Part shown: piece by piece, positions 36,050-47,831 of the stretch
How positions within the stretch are numbered: position 1 is the stretch's first letter
Layout of the letters: each line of letters begins with the position of its first letter
Assembly (NCBI GenBank): GCA_960531495.1
Contig: OY482849.1
Span: 1,307,399 to 1,371,398 of the forward strand
Length of the DNA: 64,000 nt
Source: Zeus faber
Lineage: Eukaryota; Chordata; Actinopteri; Zeiformes; Zeidae
Direction of reading: 5' to 3'
Notes under the pieces: model-generated
The model's input: only the letters and a program-made list of their open reading frames with translations
Databases searched by the model: none
What the model was told of the DNA's origin: nothing
Made by a program: the position numbers and the translations under genes

Positions 36050-36786
36050 TATGCCGACAGATTTTAACAATGCAGACAGATTTTAACAGATTTTTCATTT
36101 AATTAAATTTTTTCACAAACACGTTGGCTTTGCGGATGATAAACAGCTCCTAGACGTTGTTTAATCCCTAATTTTTGCAGAATTAATTTTATTGTTTTAT
36201 CCACAAACTCTTTCCCATTATCTGAAGATATGCGATCTGGAAGTCCCCACCTGCTTATGACCTCATGACACAAGATCTTGGCTTGGCAACTAACTGAGCA
36301 TCTTTACGCTTGGTTGGACCTGCTTCAGTCCACCGTGAAAATCTATCCACGATGACTAACATGTATCTTTTACCTTCTACTGGTCTTATCATGTCAACAA
36401 AATCCACAACCAACTCACGCATGGGACCTGTCTGAGTTGGAATGTGACCGGGTGGACTCTTCACACCCCTTCGATTATTGTTTTTAAGACAGATTGTACA
36501 TCTGCCTATGACATAATCAATTTGCTCAAGCAAGTACGGTGCCCAAAAAAAAATACTCTTTTGTGATTTTTCTCCTTACCTCCCCCCTTGCAACATGGGC
36601 TAACCCATGTGCTTCCTGAATCATCAGACCTAGTAGGTGGGGGGGTGCTACCATCTGTCCTTCATGATTTCTCCACAGACCAGTAGAATCTTGTGTGGCC
36701 CCTCGGTGCAACCATAATTGTTTATTTATGGCTGACACAGCTTCTTGCATCGAGATCACATCTCTGAGTGTGATTTTATCTTCCAA
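36050..36786 (-). pseudogene. ERV integrase relic (deleted provirus)
   Basis: Retroviral-type integrase. The N-terminal zinc-binding part includes EAHGLAHVARGEVRRKI and CTICLKNN. The core has VVDFVDM with the first catalytic Asp (near 36410), IVDRFSRWTEA (near 36340) and SSDNGKEF with the second Asp (near 36230), followed by a VYHPQSQ motif (near 36140). The frame shifts at several points and the C-terminus fades out. It lies directly left of a gag relic on the same strand, without protease, RT or RNase H between, so the provirus carries a large internal deletion. Confidence 0.78.
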
Positions 36787-37041
36787 GTCCGTTTCATGGG
36801 TGACAAGAAGAACTTTGCCTGCTTTGATTTTGCGTTGATTTTAGCTGCTCCTTTACTTCCTCATTCCACCACCAAGAATCCTCTCCTTCCGGCTGCTCCT
36901 GTTAGGGGGCGCCGCAGGGCATTATCTACCTACAATACCTTCTGTTCTGCGCATCAATAAACCTTTTTCTCCTCATTCTTCTTATCCACCAACTGTATTT
37001 GGCTGAGTTTTCAGAGAGTCTCCTGGTCCTGTTCCTTCTGG

Positions 37042-38659
37042 TCATGCTCCTTTTTCCGATATAGCTCCACTTGATGTGCTATGTGATCCATATAAACACC
37101 TTTGGTCATGCTTCCAAGACCAACCACTTCTGCCAATTTGCTCCTCACTTGCAGAGGCAGCCCATTTTGTATTTTGGCTCAGAGAATTGATTTCTCCATT
37201 TGGTTCAAATCTGGACCATTTCCTGTGACATTTTTCCACACTTGATGAGCCCTTGACACATAAGCTCTTGGATTTTCTTGTGGGCCCAATGACTCACTAA
37301 AGATGTTGTCCGGGTGTACGTTTGTTGGAAATGCATCTCTCAATGCACTCCACATTCGACCTCTGCTTGCAGCAAACAATTCTGGATCATACACCGCAGT
37401 TGCCACATATCTGATAAGGCCCGCCGCCTGCAGGATCTCCTCCATCGCTGGGACTCCAATAAGGCTAGCCAAAAGTCTCTTAATATCGCCCATGGCAGGC
37501 CTCTTCCAGCTTTGAGATCCACGGATGTGCTCCATCTTGAAGAGTGGGTAACTTTTCAAGTATGTTAGACATGTCTGTATACTGTCAAGGCTCTAAATTT
37601 TGTCCTCAAATTATTACTGGACACATTTTGTTGGATCTATTTCCTTTTCTTGGCCATAGTCCATACCTCAAAGTGTCTGGCTTTTGAGGCTTTTTCTTAT
37701 GCAATTTCTTCTCCGTTATTTGCAGATCTTGTCTAATTGTTTTTCCAATACTTGTTGAACCTCTGGACAGGAAGAGTCACTTATGTCCTCAAGGTATCTG
37801 TCTGTACTCCTCTAAATCTCCCTTAAAACCATGCGTCTCTCATCTCCTACCCCTGTACTGGCTGCTAACGGTTGAAAAGAGGAAGGACCTTCTTTCTCAG
37901 ATTCTTCATCACTTTCACCCTGTTCACTCTCATCCGTGTTGTCTGTTCCTGGAGCCATTTTCCTCACTGGTTGATCTCTTTTTTTCTCTGCTTTAGCCAA
38001 CATCCGTCTGACTGCGGGGTCGTATCCTCCAATAGCTTCGTCCGAGTCACTCACACTCTCTTCTCCTATTTCCAGACTTCTGACTTGTTGTCTGCTTCCC
38101 AAACGGTTCCTTCTCTTGGTACTGTTGGAGCTCGGATACATCTTTATGGTTGTTGTAGCCTTGTCCATCTCTATTATTTGCTCATCCTCATTTTTGAAGA
38201 GATAGTTGCCCTCCGTTGTCATCACTTGGGAGCTGGGGATATCTTCTTTACAGATGCTGTATGTGAGAAGGGTGCGGTAATCTTCTCCATCAATATTTCT
38301 GCTTCCATTTCATTTTTCTTTATTTCTTGTCTACTTTATTCTCTTTTTTCTTTTGCAGCTTCCAACCATGTCTGTCCCTCCTTTACGAACAGCTGCAGAA
38401 TGCCAAGTTCTGCTTGTCTTTTCTCCGTGCATCTCTTTCCCCTTTTTCCTTTCTTTTGATTTACTTTATATATGGACACAAGCACCTGCATTGTTTTAAT
38501 CACATCCGGGTCAAGAGTTCCTTCAGCTGGCCATGGTTGTTCAATGTCAGGCCACCGCTTGCTTCATTTTCCTGATATTTTTGCAATATATTTAATAAGG
38601 GGATTATTCTTCCGCACTACATCAATAGGAGTGATTACTTTTGTAATTTTTGTATCCAT
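37042..38659 (-). pseudogene. ERV gag relic
   Basis: Gag builds the retroviral core. The minus-strand frame starts with MDTKITKVITPIDV at 38659, runs through a matrix-like region and an acidic Ser/Glu-rich linker (37812-38225, DESEQGESDEESEKEG), then a capsid-like region (37179-37559) with NPRAYVSRAHQVWKNVTGNGPD-type residues in the order seen in fish ERV gag. The frame breaks repeatedly. No zinc knuckle was identified. The reading order and strand agree with the integrase relic at 36050-36786. Confidence 0.7.
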
Positions 38660-38679
38660 TTGTTTCATTGTAAATCGAA

Positions 38680-41600
38680 TTGATTTATTTAAAAAAATAT
38701 TTATAAAGCATCTGCATCAGCCGTGTAATCACACTCAACCAAAAACAACTCAATTTACCAACCTCAAAGGAGACCAGTAGCCTCCCACTTATGAAAGCAA
38801 CTTCACTTGTTCATCATCTGATGCATCTGATGATACCCATTTATCTTAAATTATCAAAATGTCCATCAATGTTCACTCTCAAAACAGCCTCAATCAAGGT
38901 AAACCATACTCAGATAATGAAACCAATATTCACAGCTCTCAACCGTATTTAAATCAAATCAGTTTTTCCGCATGTGATCAATCAAATCAATAATACTCCA
39001 TTAATTAGGCGAATGCCTTGATTAGTCAGTCTGTTGCCAAGTCTCTTACTTACTAATTGCAAATGCAATATAAGAAAAATAACTACTGTAAGCCTATATG
39101 TGAAAACAAGCAATCATGTAGGTTATAACTAGATGTACACATATATAGGTAAATGCAAATATCTAATTGAAAAGAGTTTGTGGATAAACCGCACTGGCCT
39201 TTCACAGGATTCAGAATTTCTATGCGTTGTCATCCACAAGCTCCCGGTGTCTGAAGAACTGCCAGATGTCTTGTCATCTGCCCCTTGAATGATCCAATTC
39301 AGACACATTCCATCTTCTCTTTCTTTCCCCCAGCTTTCACTCAGCAAAGTAAAAGAGAGGAAGAAAGGAAAAACAAAAAGACCAACACAAGAGTTCAGTG
39401 TCTTAAGACCACTCTAAATTCTTATCCATACTATAAAACAATTTAATGAGACGTACATTATCAGCTTTTTTATTTCTCGAGCATTTGAAATAAAGCAATG
39501 TTTACTTTTATTCATACAACACATTTAAATCTTAAGAGTATATTAGTCAATCTAAAATCACCTCTAATTAACTATTTTTATTCTATTTTCCTATTTAATT
39601 TTATTTTATTTTTATTTAATTTTATTTTAATATTCATTTATTTATTTATTTTCTTCTATCATACTAAGAGAGAAGAGAGAGAGGGGGCTTCTTCTCAGCC
39701 CCTCTTCGACTCAGGGAGTCGACCTAGTTCCACTCTGTATGAAGCACCCCTTGCTCCACATCTTAAATTTAGACACAACTTCCAGTTTGCACTGGTCGTC
39801 AGCGAGTGAACATCCTGTTTTAGCTCCCCGTCGGAACAGCCAAGCCCAATGCAGTTACGCACAGAGTCATAAATCAGAGCTGGTTTCTTTCACTCAGCAG
39901 CCGAAACACAAAACCTCTTTTCTTGCATCCAAACCCAGCTTTTCCTTCTATTTAAACAAGACTATCTGCTTTTTTAACCAACAGGACTCACAGCAAGCAC
40001 TGTCACACACACACCAAGTACAAAAAGACAAAGAAAAAACCAGACTTATACAACGGGTACTGTCTTGGGATGACACACATTCCAAGACACCTCACTATCC
40101 ATCTTTATCACTATGGACAGTTTCAAAATGTGATGTGGACACCCTCAGTTGCCACATTACATTTTGCTACAGTGTGAACTTGTATCATCACATGAGTGAT
40201 GATTCAAGTCTTCTTCCTTTGAGGCTGGATTTGGTCTATCCTTCCCATCTGGAAGTTGTCTCAGGACAACTAGCCTTTCCTATGTTACTGTCTGACAGTT
40301 CTGTGTAGCTGCTCTGGCTTTAGATTGGTTGCTCTGCCCTGGATGGGATGGCCTCTCCTCCCACAGCATAGGTGACTGTCCTGATTTTCCAGTGTAGAGA
40401 CAGGACAGTGATTTGATGCTTTTTATCTTCATTCCTTCATTCCTATTATTGTTCCTGTGACATTCACATAGCTCCACACCTGGACTGCATGTCACCAAAG
40501 TACACTGCCATGCAAAATGAGGAAGTCTAAGGCAACAAGCTGGTGTGGCATTGAGTTATAACCAAATTCACTTTCTCCCTCTCGGTTGTTGCTAAAAAAT
40601 CACAGTGGCACAGTTTGATCCTCCGAAGGCGGGCTAATTCACTTAGGTTACGTTCCACAGCATCTTCACCTTCTCCGTCTTGAGGCCTTGCTGCCTCTAT
40701 TACTTTTCCTCAGCTGTCATTGTGTCTCAACTAGCCGGTTTATCTCTACAATCATCATCAAGTTCAGACTATGTACAGTTGTATAGGTTATGGATATGTT
40801 GTGGTACAGTTTTTCTTGGCATATATATTTCTCTATATATTTATTTCAATGCGGACTAGTTTATATACCTTAATTCTATCAAATCAGATTCTTAAATATC
40901 ATAAATTGCTTTTATTTGTATGAATTAAATGGTAATAATTTATCATAAATGTATTTAAAATGTATATGTTATAATTATCTCAAATGCCAACAATTAGATT
41001 TCTGGTATTAAAATGAAGTTTCTGGAATTGTCCGTGTTCGAAGTATATCTAAGACGTTTAGATTGTCAGACTTCTTACCACCTTATGATCTACATAACAG
41101 TAACAATAACATTGTTACTGTTATGTAGATGCAGAATGAACAACGTTTGTCAGAGGACTGTAGCTATATGGAGTAGTGGGTTTAGAAGTATTCTTATACA
41201 GAGACCCTGATTTCTATTATTGTAATCCTCTTCGAGTATCCTTGTGACACTGTCAGAATCTCTAAAATGAGAGAGGCCTTGTCTGAGCTAGACTCAAACA
41301 GAATAAGACAGCATAAGTTCCTGGGAGGTTTCTGTGAGCCTACAAATCTGTGCATGAGTGCAGACAATTATGAGGTGACATCTATTCCTCTGGAAATGTA
41401 AAACGCATGGCAGCAGAGACACTGAATTAATCACACAATTCATAGATCCAATTAGGTTTAAAAGACCGTACTTATATTTCTGTCTTTTATATTTTTTTAT
41501 AGTGTCCTCAGTTTAACAAAACAATTTTTTTGAGGGATACTTTTTTCCATTAATTAACATTTCTATCTCTACTGATGACTCTTCACAGTCATTGCCACTC

Positions 41601-42230
41601 TCTATTTCCACATCATCTTGTACATATTTCACCTCGTCGGTTCCGTGACATGCTCACTCTAGACTCTAAGTAGAACATGGGCTTGACACAGAAGGAGAAA
41701 CAAAGGATTTGTGATTAAAAGAAACACATTGAGTGCAAAGAGGTAGCCATGGATACAACATCTAGGCGGCTTTATGTGTGCTTTCTACCTCAAGTAGTCT
41801 AAATGCACCATGTTGCTAGATTGCCACAGTTTGTGTGGATTCTGACCCTGGGAGGTCATCCCATTACATAAGCTTAGATAGATTTGAATAAGAGGCCCTT
41901 TCCATATTTACCATTAACATACAAATGTGTCTTTGCAAAATTGCAATTTTAAATGAAGGGACCCTGTTTTGGACTGTTGAACCCCACCACCCTGTCACTC
42001 CCACACTTGCGGCTTTATCAGAAATGGATTTGTGACTTTGTTTTTTTTGTCATTACATTCTCAGGACTTAACCATTTATGTCACAGAGCCAGAAATGGAA
42101 AAATTACTGTCAGTTTTATTTGCAAGTTTATTTACTTTTTATGGTTTTCAGTTCTTTATTTTTGTGTTAAAAAAGGGAAGGACTACGTACCTTTGGGAGG
42201 TTGCTTACTGGGACAGAAAACTCCTCATTG
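38680..42230. other. Non-coding stretch, possible provirus flank
   Basis: Should contain the leader and 5' LTR of the deleted ERV if these survive, but no TG...CA pair or primer-binding site could be identified. 39490-39660 is strongly T-rich. A plus-strand open frame at 39739-40308 (189 codons) has no recognisable domain and is not called. A long hairpin lies at 41088-41130. Confidence 0.4.
41088..41130. repeat. Perfect 20-base inverted repeat with 3-base loop
   Basis: ATCTACATAACAGTAACAAT (41088-41107), loop AAC, then its exact reverse complement (41111-41130). The arms are free of mismatches. There are no flanking features of a known element and no run of T for polymerase III termination. 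It may be a fold-back formed during repair, a small regulatory hairpin or an assembly artefact. Confidence 0.95.
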
Positions 42231-42850
42231 TCTGTCCTGACTGTCATCACTAGTCCCTGTAATCCACCTGGCAGCTGCTGCAGAAGCTCCCAATCAGCAC
42301 TCTGAAGCCAAACAACTTGGAAGGAGCATCTCTTCCTTCACCAGCATTTGGACCACAGCAATACCCCATCAGGACCTAACAGCTAAGCTAAGGAAAGTGA
42401 AACAGCACACATTGTGTGCACCTAAAAAAAGATAAACTTTCTGCGTTTGTGCCCTATATAATACGAGGCATTCCGGTTTGTTTACAGTGCCTTCTGTGCC
42501 ATGTGATTGCTACTATGTGGGTCGGATCCAAACGACATGGAGTGGAATAGAATGTATTCTCCTCTTTAAACGCCCATCTTGTTGCGGAGCTCAGATTGGA
42601 CAATGTTTAAAGGCCACCGTTTTTAACTGTTTCCACATCTGAATTGGTGAATATTGAAAAGAAGACTGGACAGTGAAATTTCATTATTTTAGCTTTCATA
42701 ATTTTCAACAACTATAATAAAGGACATTTTTTTACTAACCTTTGCCTTTGTGTTGGTGTGACCCGGGATCCCAAAACCTGCTGTCACTAGCATTACCACG
42801 CGACATACTTTTGTGCAGTTGGAGGACCTCTCAACATACCACACAGCATA

Positions 42851-43598
42851 TTGTCAAAGTATGAGGATGAGGAGGTTTTAACCAGCCAACCGGCTTTTCC
42901 TGTTTCTAGCACTATGACAATGCCCTGGTTTGTGGTTCAGCCATTTATGCCCAAATCGTCTGGGCAAGATGGGAAGCTTAGGTATGGACCATGGCTTGAG
43001 CAGATTGAGTCTATGCTTAGGGCACAGAGTCTTGGTGCACAGCAAACAGCTGATTTTGTTTTATGGGCTCTAGAAGGGAAAGCAAATGTAGTGATGCTAT
43101 TTGATTCAAGCAAACGGGCATCCTCTAAAGCACTACTGGAGTTAAAATCACTATATGGGCAGCCATATTTTCTAGTGCAAGTCATGGTTAAATTTTTCCA
43201 GTGCAGCCAAAATGTAGATGAGACTATAATTGTATGGATTATGTTTCCAAGAAGCTTTTGATAGGTGGAAGGAGAATGAGCCAGCGACACTCTGGCCTCT
43301 GTCTACAGGGTCGACCCCAGTGAAGTCCACAGAGAGAGGGACTCGATACTTTTTTCTGCTGTCCCCAGCACAGTGGAGGTGGATGTCCAGAGCTGTGCAG
43401 CTTTCTACCGATGGGGATTTACTCAGCGATCTCACTACAAGGTTATGGGTTAACTACAGACCAGCAACAGAATTGAGCCGCCTCCTGCATTGTTGGAGTA
43501 AGGTCTTTGCAGCCCATGATGAGGATGAGGACTCATATAGTAAAACACCAGTTATCAACCTATCCCACCTTCATTCTTTGCAGAGCCAAGCACTCTGA
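42851..43598 (+). pseudogene. Retrotransposon gag and pol-linker relic, plus strand
   Basis: The first frame (42851-43261) has the motif order of gypsy-type gag: a GKLRYGPWLEQIESMLRAQ capsid entry, a DFVLWALEGKA helix and an SSKALLELKSLYGQP stretch. A frameshift near 43240 leads to LQEAFDRWKENEP-like residues, after which an internal deletion joins a linker (TELSRLLHCWSKVFAAHDED) of the type preceding gypsy RT. It ends at 43605, where the LTR of a minus-strand element starts. No PR, RT or integrase follows, so the coding part is much reduced. Confidence 0.62.
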
Positions 43599-43605
43599 TC
43601 TAAGG

Positions 43606-43988
43606 TGTGGACAGCTCTGTCCACCGACGCTGGTTCAGGGAGGTAGACGGAGACTTGGTGGCAGTGAGGTGCCGAACCAGCGGGGTTTTTATTATAATTA
43701 AATAGACAAACAAAAAGACTCACTGGCGAAATGGGAACTTAAATGATGAATCAGAGTTCTTAGTGTGCGTTAGGGTTCGTTCCGCGATCTGGTCCGCAGG
43801 CTCTCGGATCCTGCACCACACAGCCTCACTGCAAGACAAACAACACCTAAGAAAACTCTCTCAGCCAACCCAGACCAATCAGCGGCAGTGGGCTGATAAG
43901 CCAAGTTGGAATAGCTGCGCCGGTTCTGAATGAAGCCCACGCTGTAGGCCGCAGACCCCAGCTTAACCTGGCCCCCTCATCTACCACA
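43606..43988 (-). repeat. LTR of Gmr1-like element, 383 bp
   Basis: On the minus strand it starts TGTGGTAGATGAGG and ends GAGCTGTCCACA, with the TG...CA termini of LTRs. It contains AATAAA in TTATAATAAAAACC, a probable polyadenylation signal, at 43685-43700. The weakly purine-rich GGGGATA just before it may be part of the primer tract. Confidence 0.75.
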
Positions 43989-44063
43989 TATCCCCAACGC
44001 CTGACCTAGGCCGGGGAGCTGTGCGTCCGCCAGCCCCCCTCCCAGAAGGGGAGAGGAAGTTGG

Positions 44064-44354
44064 CTACCACCATCTGTACCCCCGGCCTATCTTGAACTTT
44101 AAGGTATGAAGAGCCAGGTGCCAACGGGTGATCCGTGCTTTGGTATCCTTCATGTGGTGAAGCCACTGCAGTGGGACGTGGTCTGAACAGAGGGTGAAAG
44201 GGTGTCCCAGCAGGTAATACTGGAGGGTGCTGACGGGCCACTTAATGGCCAGACACTCCTTTTCAATGGTGCTGTACCTCATTTCACATTTGGAGGACTT
44301 TCGGCTTATGTACAGCACCGGTCGGTTGGCCCCCTCCACCTTCTGGGACAACAC
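44064..44354 (-). pseudogene. Gypsy RNase H relic
   Basis: Degrades the RNA strand during reverse transcription. Recognisable are YISRKSSKCEMRYSTIEKEC, LAIKWPVSTLQYYLLGHPFT and CSDHVPLQWLHHMKDTKARI, the typical order of gypsy RNase H, with the conserved Glu and Asp present. The frame is open for 96 codons and then runs toward the LTR. The connection between RT and this part is frameshifted. Confidence 0.85.
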
Positions 44355-44732
44355 TACCCCCAGCCCCTAAGCAGAAAGGGAGAGAAAAGTTAGGTCCAAA
44401 CAACACTGGCTTCCTGCTTTACTTTCTCAAACGCCTGCTAGCACTTCTCCATCCACTGATCTGACACACCATTTCGAGTTAAATCAGACAAAGGGCTGGT
44501 GAGCTCTGAAAAGTCGGCTACAAACCTCCGGTAGTAGCCGGCCAGCCCCAAGAACCGCTTAACCTCTTGGGCCTCCGACTGTTCGCCACGCCACGTTTTT
44601 ATCTATCTGGAGCTGGACCAGTCCTCCACCCAAGTGGTACCCCAGACACCATACCTCCGTACCAGGCCCTGCCCGCCTCAGGGATCCTAGCACCGCGCCC
44701 ACATGCAGCATGCGCCGCCCCCAGCTGTCACT

Positions 44733-45224
44733 TTAAATAATTAGGTTATCGAGGTAGGATGTGGCGTACGTGCATGCAGACGCAGTACCCTGCCCATGAG
44801 TCTCTGAAAGGTGGTTGGGGCCCCGAACATCCCAAATGGAAGTGTGACAAACCGATACAACCCCTGCGGAGTGGAGAAAGCTGATTTTTCCTTGGACTCT
44901 GGAGACAAGGATAATCTGCCAGTAGTCCTTGGTTAAATCCAGTTTAGTGAAAAATGTAGTGGTGCCTAACTGGTCAAGGAGTTCATCGACCTTGGGCATC
45001 GGGTGCGTGTCAAATTTCGACACCCGGTTCACCTTTCGGTAGTCTACGCAGAACCGGACCGACCCAGCCCCCCCAGGCTTACCTACCAGCACGATGGGAC
45101 TGCGCCAGTCACTTGTAGACTCCTCTATTACCCCCAGGTCCAGCATAGCCTCTAATTCTGCCTGAATTACTTTGTGTTTATGTTCGAGCAGGGAGAGCAG
45201 TTTTACCCCCGAGGTCGTCTCCAC
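44733..45224 (-). pseudogene. Gypsy reverse transcriptase relic
   Basis: N-terminal half of RT: a LDLGVIEESTSDWRSPIVLV finger motif, VRFCVDYRKVN, DTHPMPKVDELLDQLG and FFTKLDLTKDYWQI with the first catalytic Asp. After that the frame degrades; the FGLxNAP and YxDD regions are visible only in broken form further left. In-frame changes include a Thr-Lys substitution in the usual DLxxGYWQI motif. It is not functional. Confidence 0.87.
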
Positions 45225-45275
45225 ATGGTGGTGTATGAGGGACGTGTGGCTTAGCAGGGGGAAGAAGACATTGTA

Positions 45276-45985
45276 ACAAAATAATGTGACAAAATATACA
45301 TATATAAATCTATGTAATCACATAAACGTATATGCACACACATAATGACGAACACAACTTCATAAAACCCCAGTCATATATTTTCCATTATTCACATAAT
45401 TTCCACAGACATCCAAGCTTGGAGTCCAGATGCAGCTATCAGTATTTAGGCCTCCCCGCGTCCCACAGTCATTCCCAAGCCTTGGAGTACCAGACGCAGC
45501 TATCATTGTTCAGGTCTCACCTTGACGCAGCTGCGGAGAGCGAGAACAACATTCGTCACATAGCTCACCAATGACCAGTAACACCTATAATCATATAAAC
45601 ATTAGGAGAATCAAAAACTATGGAAAATGTAAATACTAAAACATGAAATGAAACACACATACAGGGTACAAAATATATACGTAAAGCACATCACAACAGA
45701 AAACAAACCAACCTCAAAACATGAAATCAAAATTAGAAAAAACAAAAACAAAAGCAGGACAGAAAGAAACCTGAAACCAAACCAACAACAAAAGGTGGAT
45801 GTAGGTGTATACTAAGAATAAAGCGGGAACAAATGCAATAAAACAAATGATCGTTACACGAGAAATAAACGGTATGTCAACAAATAGCTACATGAAGGAA
45901 GCTACATGAAGTTGTGTTCTTCATTATGTGTGTGCATATATGTTTACGTGATTACATGGATTTAGATATATTGTTACATTCCACC
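45276..45985. repeat. Inverted-repeat segment (about 90-base arms)
   Basis: The arm at about 45276-45365 is the reverse complement, with a few differences, of 45895-45985; the shared core is AACACAACTTCAT and GCACACACATAATGA with GTAATCAC. Another direct copy of the right arm lies at 49218-49300. The 530 bases between the arms hold AT-rich sequence. It may be a DNA element with long terminal repeats or rearranged LTR material. The left arm begins where the Gmr1-like element is broken. Confidence 0.6.
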
Positions 45986-46260
45986 TTTCACCTTTCTTTA
46001 ATCATACAAACATAAGGATAATAAAAAAAACTAAAATATAAAAAATGTAAATACTAAAACATGAAATGTAAAAACATCAAAATAGAATGTTAAAAATGAA
46101 ACAAATGCGTGGAACAAAATATGTAAAGCACATCACAACAGACCAACAACCAATCTCAATAGGTTTATATAAATGTATACTAAGAATAAAGCGGGAACAA
46201 AATCAATAAAATAAATGATCGTTACTCAAGAAATAAATGGTATGTCAACAAATAACCCTG
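45600..46260. repeat. Direct duplication, offset about 370-420 bases
   Basis: The order AAATACTAAAACATGAAATG, GTAAAGCACATCACAACAGA, GTATACTAAGAATAAAGCGG, AATGATCGTTAC and GGTATGTCAACAAATA is found twice, at 45625-45890 and 46042-46255, with indels between. The unit is AT-rich and non-coding. It partly overlaps the inverted-repeat segment, so the duplication happened after or together with it. Confidence 0.75.
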
Positions 46261-46815
46261 TTTGTATATAGTTATCAGAAAAAACCTAGCCCTTGACGTC
46301 CGGTAAAACCCAGTGGGAAACCCAGGAAGTCCTTTTGATGGAGGGGCGAAGGAAAAAGATGACTATATAACAAGGTGGGGAGTAGCCAGGCTAGAGGGGG
46401 ATCGGACTGGAGGGGCGTGGGGTCCAAGGGTCATCTGGTGGACTGTTGAGTTCTTTACCACCTCTACATCTAACTCTGAGGAGCTCCATGCTTATAGTGG
46501 ACCTGTCTCATAGAGGGACCATGGCCCGCAGCCCACAGCCAGATCCCCATTTCTAGCCTGGCCAGGGGTGAGGGCGTATCTAAGGCGGGAAACAAAAAGG
46601 AAAATTCAGGTTGTGCCAAAAATGCCATTTGCTGCACCCCCACAACCTTCAAAATCATAGCACAGATGATCGGAGCAAGCTAGTATATATTCTGCAGGGC
46701 AAGTACATGTGCATAGCAAGAGGGGCACCTTATGATAATAACTTATCTTTATCTTGGCCGAGTCCAGATGTTCCAAGATCCTAACAAGCTCTGTGAAGGA
46801 GTTCTTTGTTCTTTG
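46261..46815. other. Unassigned sequence, possible retroviral 3' region
   Basis: Moderately GC-rich (46310-46560). It lies on the downstream side, on the minus strand, of an env-like relic, so it could be LTR or 3' untranslated material, but no termini were identified. Confidence 0.35.
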
Positions 46816-47499
46816 TCAACCATTCTGAGACTCACCATCACTCCCCCTTAGAGATCGAACATCTCCACATCTCCATGTACTGAGTAAAAGAGGCTTCAAA
46901 GAAAGGCAGAATAACACGAATAACAACGAAATGCAGAAATGCATAACAAAATGAAAAACACATTCCAAAACCCCACTACATCCTATGATCATCAGAATAA
47001 AACAAATAATGAGCATTATAACAGCAGCTTTGGATAGTAGGACTCCCTATTTGTCGAATATTTTGTTCAGCCAGACAGTATTCCACTGAAGTTGCGTCTA
47101 GCTGCTCACCAAAGGCCTTGAACAATTGTAACATGTAATTGGCAAAGCCTTGTTAATTATAATAGATGTAAATCACCCAATCGACATTTTTGTCAATAAC
47201 CAGGGCCAAGTATTGTATGGATGCAAATCCACTTGAAATTTGGTTTTGTGCCTTAAATTTGTGAGGGGACCTCCATTGGAACTCAGAACGCATCTATGTA
47301 GACACAGGGGATGTTTACAGATTGCGTTATTTTTTGGTTGACATGGGTGCAGTGTATCATGCAGTCCAAGATGTATGGTGATATGGCCATGTGTACTCCA
47401 TTGTTTGTGGGGTTCTAGGTTTGAAGACCCCATATCTCCATTTGTGACTTTTAATAGTCCATTTCTCATCCACTTTCCATGTCGTTCTATTTCCCACAC
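46816..47499 (-). pseudogene. ERV env transmembrane-like relic
   Basis: Minus-strand frames contain a long hydrophobic segment (46816-47016, ICFILMIIGCSGVLECVF and onward) suited to a membrane anchor, preceded by polar sequence with scattered cysteines (47173-47499). The position beside other retroviral relics and the layout suggest the C-terminal part of an envelope transmembrane subunit. The disulfide-loop motif was not clearly seen, so the call is moderate. Stops interrupt it. Confidence 0.4.
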
Positions 47500-47604
47500 A
47501 ATACAATAATAACATCTTTATCCCAACAGCACTCAAACAACATTAATTTCAGCAATAATGCTGCAACACAAAATACAGTGCACACGAGGAGGAAACAGAC
47601 ATTC

Positions 47605-47831
47605 TACAACTACCAAAGTCTTACCACGTCCCAGACAACACTAATACAGATTTTCAAAATGGCTCTGCACACCTTAGTTCCTATGGGTGCTGTTGACTGG
47701 CCGAGTCGTGGGTCAGACGATGGTTCGCGGTTCAAACCATACAAAAAACCTCCATACTCTCAAAGATTCCGTTTACACACAAAACACAGCAATAATTCAT
47801 ACAACACTTAACACACAGATTCTATTCTCTG
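47605..47831. repeat. Direct repeat R2 (partner at 49303)
   Basis: About 225 bases matching 49303-49531, including CTTACCACGTCCCAGAC, TTTTCAAAATGGCTCTGC and CAGATTCTATTCTC at the right end. Both copies end at the same base, after which the sequences differ. Confidence 0.82.

Larger units (their letters stand above)
43606..45275 (-). mobile_element. Gmr1-like Ty3/gypsy retrotransposon, 3' half (piece 2)
   Basis: On the minus strand: RT (45224-44733), RNase H (44354-44064), then an LTR (43988-43606) only about 75 bases after the RNase H frame. No integrase follows RNase H, as expected if integrase precedes RT. The RT linker (SLIHHHVET-type) matches the end of the piece at 32810-34070. The element stops at 45275, where an unrelated inverted-repeat segment begins. 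Confidence 0.75.

Noticed and set aside
37872-38575. Plus-strand open frame of 195 codons, Phe/Ser-rich
   Set aside because: It is the antisense of the ERV gag relic, and its composition follows from the acidic Glu-rich gag linker on the other strand.
35000-40095. Shared 16-base word ATTCCAAGACACCTCA near 35013 and 40078 as LTR pair of the deleted ERV
   Set aside because: Similarity does not extend beyond 16 bases, which is expected by chance in a window of this size.
39739-40308. Plus-strand open frame of 189 codons
   Set aside because: No domain, repetitive low-complexity residues and no neighbouring coding context; it is in the likely flank of a deleted provirus.
45296-46260. CRISPR-like array
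   Set aside because: The repeats are few, long and irregular, and the context is vertebrate retroelement debris.
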